18,223 bases of DNA from Methylocystaceae bacterium (GTDB lineage: Bacteria > Pseudomonadota > Alphaproteobacteria > Rhizobiales > Beijerinckiaceae): assembly GCA_003152255.1 (NCBI GenBank), contig PLZT01000216.1:10584-28806 (forward strand). Reading direction: 5' to 3'. Positions 1 through 6,072 of this stretch are shown here, in pieces (positions within the stretch are counted from its first letter, which is position 1; each line of letters opens with the position of its first letter). The notes beneath the pieces are model-generated. The model saw only the letters and a list, made by a program, of their open reading frames with translations, searched no databases and had not been told where the DNA came from. The translations under genes and the position numbers were made by a program.

Positions 1-21
1 AAAAAAAAAAAAAAAAAAAAA
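1..21. other. poly-A run at the window edge
   Basis: The window starts with 21 consecutive A, followed by a low-complexity stretch rich in ACGAC units up to about position 50. Nothing similar occurs elsewhere in this high-G+C sequence. It is most simply a contig-end or library artefact rather than a biological feature. The rest of 22-176 shows no gene I can support beyond a 20-codon minus-strand ORF (58-120). Confidence 0.6.
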
Positions 22-176
22 CGACAACGACAACGACACGACGACATGACAGACCTTTTACCCCGCTCGGAGGTGGCGGGTCGATTCGATTTTCGGCTGC
101 TTGGCGCCCTTCTCAGCCATTCACGACTTCCGGCGTGTTTCCCTAAAGCTGCCGTCGCTGAAGCGGCCAGGCTCGC

Positions 177-1097
177 TCAATCGTGCTCTGGGGAGTCAGG
201 ATCCGCCCACGAGACCGCGCGGTAGCGGAAGCCGCGGCTGGTGCGCTGTTCGCATGCGAAGCCGGCCCATTTGAGATCGGGCGCGAGGTACGGATCGTCG
301 GCCAGCAAGTAGCGGGCGTCTCCGTGCAGCAGCTGGACGAGATAGCGCTGGTTGACCACCCGCGCCACCTCTTCGGGAACAGCGTGATTGCTGAAGCCCG
401 GCGGACCGCCGACGACGATGAATGCGCCCCAATGCCGGTCGAGGGTCAGCCACCAAGTCCGAAGCGAATTAAACATTGCCCCGAACACCGACTCCTGGCC
501 TGGATGTGAGACCATCAGGGTCGGATTGGTCGAGGACCGAAAGGGAATGGGCGACTGACAGACCATGACGTTGATCGCATGCGCATCCTCCGGGAGCATC
601 GTGTCGAGCACGGCCTCGCGGAACAGGCGGTGCGCGCCGCCGGGCGTCTCCGCTAGCCATTGGTGCATCTCGGACTCCTCGTCCGCTAGACTGTCGAGCT
701 CTCCGGCCTGGAAGCGCGCGTGCTCGGCTTCAATGAACCGCAGCATGTTAAAATTGCGGCGCTGCAGATGGCGGGCGAAGCTGTAGATTGACAGGCCGTC
801 GGTCGCATCGAGACTGGCGAAATTTTCGCTGACGATCTTCAACCAGGTCGTGCCGTTCGTAAAAGGAGTCTCGATGACCTTGTTGACATGGTCCTCAATC
901 GAGCCCGGCTCGCCGTCCTCGACATAATCGTGTAGGCCCTCCTCGTAACCGATTCGGTCGATCGACTTGCGCGCCGCGACGAGTATGTCGCGATGGCGCT
1001 CCACGACCATGACCTTGTTCTCGTCGTCGGCGCACACGAAGCGCCGAAGGTAGAATTGCGGGACATAGTGATGGCGCTTCGGCGCGTTAGTAACCAC
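177..1097 (-). CDS. DUF4238 domain-containing protein
   Basis: A 306-residue protein of the DUF4238 family, recognised from the N-terminal KRHHYVPQFYLRRF signature (residues 7-20) and an NP-containing strand later on (STNPTLMVSHP). The biochemical function of the family is not established. The start is set at GTG 1097, because a perfect GGAGG lies 7 nt upstream and the conserved motif follows directly. The frame stays open further upstream, but that part reads as an out-of-frame copy of the preceding gene. The gene overlaps the end of the cyclase-like gene by 11 bp, which suggests translational coupling as the last gene of a three- or four-gene operon. No signal peptide or membrane segment is evident. 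DUF4238 genes are often seen in accessory islands, so a role in the same defence or signalling module is inferred from context only. Confidence 0.85.
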   Translation of the reverse strand: MVTNAPKRHHYVPQFYLRRFVCADDENKVMVVERHRDILVAARKSIDRIGYEEGLHDYVEDGEPGSIEDHVNKVIETPFTNGTTWLKIVSENFASLDATDGLSIYSFARHLQRRNFNMLRFIEAEHARFQAGELDSLADEESEMHQWLAETPGGAHRLFREAVLDTMLPEDAHAINVMVCQSPIPFRSSTNPTLMVSHPGQESVFGAMFNSLRTWWLTLDRHWGAFIVVGGPPGFSNHAVPEEVARVVNQRYLVQLLHGDARYLLADDPYLAPDLKWAGFACEQRTSRGFRYRAVSWADPDSPEHD

Positions 1098-1986
1098 GAT
1101 GGCGCCTCCAATCCTTGTCAGCGCTGACGCGGTCCACCCGCTCGCGAGCCGCCACCGCCAGTTCTTCGAACCGCGGTAAGTCTTCGATGAGCTCGCAGTT
1201 CTCCGGGTTCTCGAGCCGGTAGCGCGCATTCTGGGGAATGCCAGCGAACAGCTCGATGGCACTCAAATAGCGCGGATGCAGCCACAGGTACTTGGCCGCG
1301 ACCCGCGGATCCTCATGCGTCAAGCCGACCCGCAGCAGGCTGCTCATCGTCGCGAGATAGCCGGGATAGCCGACATCATCCACACCCGTGACCTCCACCA
1401 CCGCCTTCCAAGAGGTATAGTCGATGAAGAGCTGTCCGTCGGTGTCCTCCGCGATGAACCCACGAACATATTCCTCTTCCTCGTCAGCGCTATGATGCTC
1501 GCTCCGCTGACGACGGGCGAGAGCGAGAACCTCCGGATCGATGATCACGCGCGGATGGCAGGCGACCTTGGACTCCATCTCATAGGCCTTGACCATCGCG
1601 GGCCCGACGACATGGCGAGAAGTGTGGTGAAGGTCACCGATCGTAACGGCGCCTCTTACCAGGAAGCCGCGGTCCACCAGCGAGATCACGGTGAGCGCAA
1701 TCGAGTTGATCATCCAGAAGACGCCTGATCGCTCCGTGACGCGATAAGACATTACAACTGAATCCGAGAATTGCGTGACGCGCTGGCTCTCGAAGATGCT
1801 GGCCTCGCCTAGCCGGCCGATCTCGTCCATCGCCGCTATAAGCCGCTCCAGCCCGGCGGGATTGTGCTCTGTCGCGGCGACCACCTCCTTGAAACCGAGG
1901 AAGTCGATGAACAGGATGAGCCGACGCTCATACGACGGCCTGCTGGGGCGGCGGCGCGGAAGTTTAGCCAAGGTTCGTGTCCACAT
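1087..1986 (-). CDS. class III nucleotidyl-cyclase-like protein
   Basis: A protein of about 299 residues with the layout of a class III nucleotidyl cyclase palm domain. The strand LILFIDFLGFKEVV (Asp28) matches the first metal-binding Asp position. FSDSVVMS (residues 73-80, Asp75) stands where cyclases have the second Asp in a G-D hairpin. RGAVTIGDLHH (111-121) and GPAMVKAYEMESK follow. Whether it makes a cyclic nucleotide, and which one, cannot be told from sequence. Pycsar cyclases belong to the same broad superfamily, but no cyclic-nucleotide-binding effector is adjacent. The start is taken at ATG 1986, inside the last 23 bp of the upstream gene; there is no strong ribosome binding site, so coupling is likely. 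The frame is open further upstream but reads as noise there. It overlaps the DUF4238 start by 11 bp. The fold assignment is inferred from motifs; an alternative is a catalytically inert relative. Confidence 0.65.
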   Translation of the reverse strand: MWTRTLAKLPRRRPSRPSYERRLILFIDFLGFKEVVAATEHNPAGLERLIAAMDEIGRLGEASIFESQRVTQFSDSVVMSYRVTERSGVFWMINSIALTVISLVDRGFLVRGAVTIGDLHHTSRHVVGPAMVKAYEMESKVACHPRVIIDPEVLALARRQRSEHHSADEEEEYVRGFIAEDTDGQLFIDYTSWKAVVEVTGVDDVGYPGYLATMSSLLRVGLTHEDPRVAAKYLWLHPRYLSAIELFAGIPQNARYRLENPENCELIEDLPRFEELAVAARERVDRVSADKDWRRHRGY

Positions 1987-2629
1987 AGCCAGAGGGGTAG
2001 CCCCGCCCCATCGCAACGAAGCATGGATCGCCCTCGCTATGAACCGCGAGGAGATACTTGGGGCCGAGCGGCTCACGGGTGTAGAGGTCGAACACCTTCT
2101 TGTCGAACGGGCCTCCCTGCAGGCGGCCATAGGTCGCGACCACCGCCTCGGCCGCAGAATAACCGTGCCGGGAATGCACGATCGGCATCGCGATCTCTAG
2201 CACGCGCGGCGTACCGATGCTTTTGAGAAGTAGTTGAAGGTCGGGATCGCGTTGCCAGAAATAAGCTGATTCGCCACCCCAGCTCTCGAGCAGCGGCTCG
2301 ACGCTACTGCCTTCGACGTAGACGGGGTGGGACACCATCCAAAACTTGTTCGAGCGCGAGCCCAACTGCTCCGACTGATACGGACTGTCCGCGAATAGGC
2401 GCTCGGCGACCTCTTGGCTGAAGGTTCCTGCATCGACCTGCCCGGCGAGGCGCGCGCGGAAGTTGTCGAGCGTCGAGGGATAGATGCCACCGCGCAGCAT
2501 GGCATCGACCTCGGCATCGGTCATGCGGGTGTAGTGCCAAGCGCGGATAGTCCGCTGCTCCATCAGCCGCGTGATATGCTCGGTGACGCCGATGAATTCG
2601 CCAGCGTACGGGTTCTCGGGATAGGGCAT
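1964..2629 (-). CDS. putative ADP-ribosyltransferase-like protein
   Basis: A 221-residue protein that I cannot assign to a named family. It has RAWHYTRMTDAEV near residues 29-41 (His32, Thr34), then GGIYPSTLDNFRARL, then ESWGGESAYFW with a WGGE tetrad at 117-120, followed by a hydrophobic strand (VLEIAMPI). An H-x-T near the N-terminus and a late Glu resembles the H-Y/S-E arrangement of toxin-type ADP-ribosyltransferases, so an NAD-using toxin or effector is a reasonable guess, but only a guess. The start is ATG 2629; upstream codons in this frame look non-coding, while another frame holds a small ORF ending at 2652. There is only a weak GAGG about 14 nt upstream. The 3' end overlaps the cyclase-like gene by 23 bp. 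No membrane segment is seen. Confidence 0.6.
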   Translation of the reverse strand: MPYPENPYAGEFIGVTEHITRLMEQRTIRAWHYTRMTDAEVDAMLRGGIYPSTLDNFRARLAGQVDAGTFSQEVAERLFADSPYQSEQLGSRSNKFWMVSHPVYVEGSSVEPLLESWGGESAYFWQRDPDLQLLLKSIGTPRVLEIAMPIVHSRHGYSAAEAVVATYGRLQGGPFDKKVFDLYTREPLGPKYLLAVHSEGDPCFVAMGRGYPSGYVDTNLG

Positions 2630-2651
2630 CGTACGGTCCGACGCCTCGCGT

Positions 2652-2786
2652 TCAAGCCATTGGCGACGCGACCAGATAGTCCCAGATGAGGTCCGCGTGC
2701 GTCTCGAGATCACCGCGCAATTCGTCGTCGAACGTCTCCATATTCCAGACGTCGATGATCGCCGACATGCCCACGCTGATTTCCAC
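2652..2786 (-). CDS. small ORF upstream of the ART-like gene
   Basis: A 44-codon frame from GTG 2786 (or 38 codons from ATG 2768) ending in TGA at 2652. The peptide starts VEISVGMSAIIDVWNMETF and has a balanced, acidic and amphipathic composition, unlike the Arg/Ser-rich noise in the other frames here. A G-rich stretch (GGCGGGA) lies just before the GTG. It ends 22 bp before the next start, as expected for the first gene of the operon. It could be a small antitoxin-like or regulatory protein, or a leader peptide. It could also be the remnant of a longer gene cut off by the heptamer repeat. No homologue is recognised. Confidence 0.35.
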   Translation of the reverse strand: MEISVGMSAIIDVWNMETFDDELRGDLETHADLIWDYLVASPMA

Positions 2787-2806
2787 GCTCCCGCCTCTTC
2801 CCCTTC

Positions 2807-2850
2807 CAATTCACAATTCACAATTCACAATTCACAATTCACAATTCACA
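2807..2850. repeat. heptanucleotide tandem repeat (CAATTCA)x6.3
   Basis: Six uninterrupted copies of CAATTCA plus two bases, 44 bp in total, without mismatch. It is A+T-rich in an otherwise G+C-rich region. It lies about 20 bp upstream of the small ORF and about 180 bp upstream of the ART-like gene, in the probable promoter region of the minus-strand operon. A 7-bp unit is not a multiple of 3, and perfect repeats of this kind are prone to slipped-strand length change, so the copy number may vary between strains. Confidence 0.95.
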
Positions 2851-2923
2851 CAGCAAGCGGAACCTCCACCTTACCAGACCAATCCGGTGGCAGCTAATGT
2901 ACTGCCGAAATCCGGAAGCGGTC

Positions 2924-2952
2924 TGATACCATTTCCGGCTGATTAGTTCGCG
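2924..2952 (+). repeat. left terminal inverted repeat of the IS630-like element
   Basis: Pairs with 4075-4103 in inverted orientation; 11 bases are identical in the core (TTTCCGGCTGA), and TGATAC and TCGCG are identical on either side. It overlaps the last codons and TAA stop of the transposase. Confidence 0.75.
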
Positions 2953-4006
2953 TTGGCGATTTTTGGCCACCAGTGAAAGCCGGCGCGGCTCTTGATGACG
3001 TCGCGTTCGTTGGCGAGAGCGCCGCATCTCTTGCCGATGATCTCGTCGAGTTCGTGGATTGTTTCGACATGCTTGTTGACGATGGGGTCGTCGACCAGGG
3101 CCCACAGGGTCTCCGCCGGCTGTAGTTCGGGCGTATAGGGCGGGAGAAAAACCAGCCTTACGCCCTCTGGAATGTTTAGGCCCGCTTCGCCATGCCATCC
3201 GGCGTTGTCGAGGACGAGAATGATGGTTCTATGAAGGCCAGCGCCGGCCTCGCGTGCGAAGGTTTCGAGCAGCGCCTCGAAGAACGGCTTCGAGACGCCG
3301 TCATGCACATACCAGAAGGTCTCGCCGCTCGCGGGCGACACGAAGGCGGTGACGTAGAGCCAGTCGAAACGATGATGCCCTGGCGCGATCGGGCGTTCGC
3401 CGATCGGCGCCCAGACTCGCCGCGTAACCGGCTTCAGGCCGAGCCGATGCTCGTCGCTCGCGAAGACCTCGACCGACCGTTCGGGATGTTTCGCGGCTTC
3501 CTCGGTGACGGCGTCCGACAGCTTTTTTTGAACGCCGCCGCCTCTTCGGGCGAAGCGGACTTCGGATTTTTCGGACGCGGCGTTTGGATCGACATGCCGC
3601 AGGCCTTCAACGCCTCCCAGCCACGTTGGACGGCGACCCGCTCCAGCCCCAGTTCGCGCGCGATGAAAGCGGCGACCTTGGCGCTCGTCTACAAGCCGCC
3701 ATGGTCCGGCGGCTCCTTCAAGCGAACACGAAGCTTGTCGAGAACCTCGGGCTTCAACACGCTCGCCGTCGCGCCGTTGCGACGGCGTAGATCGCCCGAG
3801 GATTCCGGGCCTTCCGCGTTGTAGCGCACGACGAGCTGCTCAATCCAGCGGCAACCAAACGAGGTCATCTCCGCGACTTCGCCGACGCTGTGTCCCTTGG
3901 CCAGAAGCCAGATCGTCTGAAAATGCCGCGCCTCGCAAACGTCGGCGCTCGAAACATACCGATCACGCAACGCTTCGACGCTCAAATGCGCGGCTATCAT
4001 CGTCAT
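2943..4006 (-). pseudogene. IS630-family transposase, nonsense mutation plus frame change
   Basis: The N-terminal part (from ATG 4006, with AAGGGG upstream) carries the helix-turn-helix (LAKGHSVGEVAEMTSFGCRW). Reading then hits TAG at 3689-3691 inside GGL-stop-TSAKVAAF, where a Trp (TGG) would fit. The frame continues as ARELGLERVAVQRGW until a run of seven A (minus strand; T7 at 3523-3529), where a -1 shift is needed to reach the catalytic part. The second frame supplies FASDEHRLGL (Asp near 3455), LDNAGWH (Asp near 3209) and PAETLWALVDDP (Glu near 3113), the IS630 DDE set. The A7 shift could be normal programmed slippage, which is known in this family, or an indel. The TAG makes the copy a pseudogene unless it is suppressed. 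Confidence 0.9.
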
Positions 4007-4074
4007 GGTTCGCCCCTTCGCGATTCATGGCGACCAAGCTTAACTGCTTCGATTCCGGAAAGGAATCCCGCTGC

Positions 4075-4103
4075 CGCGAGCCAGTCAGCCGGAAACCGTA
4101 TCA
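4075..4103 (-). repeat. right terminal inverted repeat of the IS630-like element
   Basis: Read on the minus strand it begins TGATACGGTTTCCGGCTGAC, matching the left repeat except at a few positions. It sits about 70 bp upstream of the transposase start. Confidence 0.75.
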
Positions 4104-4254
4104 CTTTGATAACCGAGGCCGCATTGCGGCGACTTCGCCCTGAACCCATCTTAACAATGGGGCCGGTGCGGGTCACCAGTTTTAGAGGCGTGACGCGCAA
4201 GATGCGGGTGGTTGGAACAGTCGCCAAACCGCACATACGCATAGGGAGGGCGCG

Positions 4255-4482
4255 ATGTACAGGAAAATTCTCACGACGATAGATTTGAGCGAAGCGGAGA
4301 TGACCCAAAAGGAGATTGTCGCGGCTCTGGAAATCGCGAAGATCGAGAAGGCGCAGCTTCGCCTCGTTAATGTGCAGTCGATGATGCCTTTGGCCTTCAT
4401 GGATATGGATTATGTGCCGGTGGATTTAGTCGCCCAGCTGCGCGAGCGCGTGGGGACCGAATTGGCCAGGGTGTGGTTGCCC
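4255..4482 (+). pseudogene. universal stress protein (UspA family), 5' fragment
   Basis: Begins at ATG 4255 after a good AGGGAGG site. The peptide MYRKILTTIDLSEAE is the first strand and loop typical of UspA-family nucleotide-binding proteins. It continues through QLRLVNVQSM (second strand) and MDYVPVDLVAQLRERVGTELA, a helix seen in many USPs. After about 75 residues the homology stops. The frame stays open to 4737, but the later sequence is Arg/Gly-rich noise produced by reading a different gene out of frame. The C-terminal ATP-binding motif (G-x2-G-x9-G-S/T) is missing. It appears to be a gene truncated by a deletion or insertion at about 4480. It is probably non-functional. Confidence 0.7.
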
Positions 4483-4726
4483 ATGACGACAGACGCCGCT
4501 GCTCAGCTGTGCCATTTTAGCGGATGCGCTGACCGAGATCGTCGATTTGGCGACGGGCGGCGAAAAGAAAGTGTCGGCGCCGCCGGCCGAAGTCCTGGCG
4601 CGGGCAGGGGACATCGCCGCCGAAGCGCTGGCGGTCGCCGCGACTTACGGTCGCTTGCCGCCGTTTGCCCAGGCCGCCGAGACGCGGGACGACGCGGCGG
4701 ATTCCGCTACGCCGGCGTCGCCGTGA
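4483..4726 (+). pseudogene. short hypothetical gene fragment with one-base frame change
   Basis: From ATG 4483 the peptide reads MTTDAAAQL. If one T near 4510 is skipped, it continues in a frame that looks genuinely coding: AILADALTEIVDLATGG, a Lys- and Ala-rich helix, AAEALAVAATYGRLPPFAQ and an Ala/Asp tail ending TGA at 4726. The product would be about 80 residues and predominantly helical. I do not recognise the family. The first nine codons are shared with the frame running on from the stress-protein fragment, so the two genes were joined by a rearrangement or the start is coincidental. Confidence 0.4.
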
Positions 4727-4775
4727 CGGCGCTTTAACGGTTTGTTAACCATGAAACCGCCGGGGGCGTCGGGCG

Positions 4776-4808
4776 AAAAAGGCGTCCGATAATCCGCTCT
4801 TATCGGAC
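4776..4808 (-). terminator. Rho-independent terminator for minus-strand transcripts
   Basis: A perfect 9-bp stem, GTCCGATAA / TTATCGGAC (4784-4808), with a 7-nt loop. On the minus strand it is followed by GCC and then five T. This would end transcription arriving from the tni genes to the right. There is no T-run on the plus-strand side. The stem resembles the TGTCGG transposon ends, so an older transposon end is an alternative. Confidence 0.5.
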
Positions 4809-4845
4809 ATGATTCGGAAGCCGCGCGACGCCGGGCGAATAACGC

Positions 4846-4899
4846 GCGTTTGATCGGTGGACGGCCTTTTCAGGCGTCGGATTTTGCCGGCCAGGACTC
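4846..4899 (+). repeat. remnant of an element-B-type left end
   Basis: GCGTTTGATCGGTGGACGG followed by CAGGCGTCGGATTTT (4871-4885) matches the left end of the 287-bp element at 13048. There GCGTTTCATGGGTGGACAG and an identical CAGGCGTCGGATTTT (13092-13106) occur in the same order. The outer TGTC terminus is not preserved here. Element A's end begins immediately afterwards, so element A appears to sit inside an older element-B-type left end. Confidence 0.55.
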
Positions 4900-4936
4900 T
4901 GTCGGAGAGCCGAAATTTGTGGGATTCAAGGCTCCG
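4900..4936 (+). repeat. extra 37-bp copy of a TGTCGG left terminus
   Basis: The 37 bases starting TGTCGGAGAGCCG are identical to the first 37 bases of the left end at 8723 and differ at several positions from the adjoining left terminus at 4937. It is therefore a truncated second end and not a simple local duplication of the neighbouring one. Confidence 0.75.
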
Positions 4937-5070
4937 TGTCGGAGAGCCGGAATTTGTGGGACTCAAGGCTCTGAGCGGCCGGAGCGTGCATAATTTCGGG
5001 ATTCCGATTCACAATTTGTGGGACAAAAAGCTCCGAAATTTATGGGATTCGAGCATAATTTATGGAACTG
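4937..5070 (+). repeat. left end of element A with an array of transposase-type sites
   Basis: After the TGTCGG terminus there are at least five copies of a degenerate site of the form AATTT-A/G-TGGGA-T/C-TC: 4937-4964, about 4987-5006, about 5009-5026, about 5030-5050 and about 5051-5070. Arrays of ~20-bp sites are typical of Tn7- and Tn5053-type ends. The tniQ reading frame runs through this whole block. Confidence 0.75.
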
Positions 5071-6072
5071 CGTCGCAAGCCGACCCCTTCTCGGCTGGCC
5101 CGCGGTGAATTTCGCGGCGGACTCGGAGGCCAGTAGGCGGCGCAAATGGGCATCGATGCGCCTGCGCGTCGCCTGGGGCCACGACCTCAAAGCTCGGCGT
5201 AGGCTCGCGTGCCCTTCGTCGTCGGCCACCGCCAACGCCGCGGCCGCGCGCTCGACCGGGTTTTCGGTCAGGCGCGCCACCGCGACGGCCAAGGCGTAGG
5301 TCTGCAACAGCGAGCCGCGCGCGAGGGCGTCGAGCCCCGGGCGAACTGGCTTGGCGAGAACGGGCGCGAAGCGATCATATTCAGGCGCGACAACGAGCAG
5401 GGCCTGTCGGGCGATCGGCCGAGTCAGAAACGCATGGTTGGCGCGGCGCGCTTCCAGCGAAAGGCGCGGCTGCTCCGCCAGGGACGGCGGCGACGCGCGA
5501 CGATAGGGCGCGGTCAGGAATTGCAGCAAATCCGGGACCGTCGGCGAACCCGTCTTTCCGCTGGGGTCGCTGTCCTCGGCCCAGGCCGCCAGCCGAGCGG
5601 CGCCGCGCCTAGCCAGCGGATCAAGGCGTTCGAGAACGCTTTCGGGAAGAAAACTCTCCATCGGCCGTTTTTCGCGCGCCCGCAGCCGGACGCCATGCGC
5701 CGAACACCAAAAGGTCCAGGGCAGCGCCGCGTCCTTCCGGCCGATCGCCGGAGTCTGGGCGCAGCGCGGGCAGAAGTATCTGGCGCTGGGCGCGATCATG
5801 AAACGGGCGTGTGGCGCCAGGGTCGCGAAGGTCATCGCGTCGATCGAAGACGCGCTCAGCCCGGTGCGCGCCGCGATCAAGGCCCCCTCTTCCATCGACA
5901 AGCCCTTTTCGAGCGCCGGCGCCGACGATCCCGCGAGCCCAAAATGAGCGACGAGCGCGCTCGTCGACAAGCCATAAATCCGCGCGATCCGGGACAGCCA
6001 TGACGACAGGCGCTCCTCGGCCGCCGGGCGCGGCGCGACCGGCAAGAGCAGGGCGAGCGCCGCCGGGGTCAA
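4963..6072 (-). CDS. tniQ: TniQ family target-selection protein (element A)
   Basis: About 369 residues. The N-terminus has the family pattern LPVAPRPAAEERLSSWLSRI (residues 10-29), followed by YGLSTSAL. A zinc-finger-like set is visible: CPRC at 101-104 and CSAH at 123-126. TniQ proteins work with TniB to choose the insertion site. The start is taken as TTG 6072, which overlaps the TGA of tniB by 4 bp and has GAGG just upstream; no ATG is suitably placed. The last ~35 codons lie inside the left-end repeat array and end at TGA 4963, so the natural C-terminus may have been replaced by end sequence. It is the third gene of a tniA-tniB-tniQ operon with overlapping junctions. Confidence 0.8.
   Translation of the reverse strand: MTPAALALLLPVAPRPAAEERLSSWLSRIARIYGLSTSALVAHFGLAGSSAPALEKGLSMEEGALIAARTGLSASSIDAMTFATLAPHARFMIAPSARYFCPRCAQTPAIGRKDAALPWTFWCSAHGVRLRAREKRPMESFLPESVLERLDPLARRGAARLAAWAEDSDPSGKTGSPTVPDLLQFLTAPYRRASPPSLAEQPRLSLEARRANHAFLTRPIARQALLVVAPEYDRFAPVLAKPVRPGLDALARGSLLQTYALAVAVARLTENPVERAAAALAVADDEGHASLRRALRSWPQATRRRIDAHLRRLLASESAAKFTAGQPRRGRLATQFHKLCSNPINFGAFCPTNCESESRNYARSGRSEP

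Larger units (their letters stand above)
2924..4103 (-). mobile_element. IS630-family insertion sequence, inactivated
   Basis: About 1.2 kb bounded by imperfect inverted repeats (2924-2952 and 4075-4103) that share TGATAC, then TTTCCGGCTGA, then TCGCG. It encloses a broken IS630-type transposase on the minus strand. No clear flanking TA duplication is visible at these boundaries, so the true outer ends may lie a few bases further out. It separates the left operon from the stress-protein remnant. Confidence 0.8.

Noticed and set aside
58..120. 20-codon minus-strand ORF (MAEKGAKQPKIESTRHLRAG)
   Set aside because: Too short and close to the artefact-like window edge; only a weak ribosome binding site and no recognisable homology.
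1087..1986. Calling the cyclase-like gene a Pycsar system
   Set aside because: No neighbour shows a cyclic-nucleotide-binding domain, TIR or transmembrane effector, and the similarity is limited to general class III cyclase features.
4784..4808. Palindrome considered as another transposon terminus
   Set aside because: A TGTCCGATAA-like end is possible, but the perfect short stem plus T-run on the minus strand is better explained as a terminator.
4900..5070. Repeated ~20-bp motifs considered as a CRISPR array
   Set aside because: The spacing is irregular, the repeats are degenerate and in both orientations, and they flank TGT/ACA termini; they are transposon end sites. No cas gene is present.
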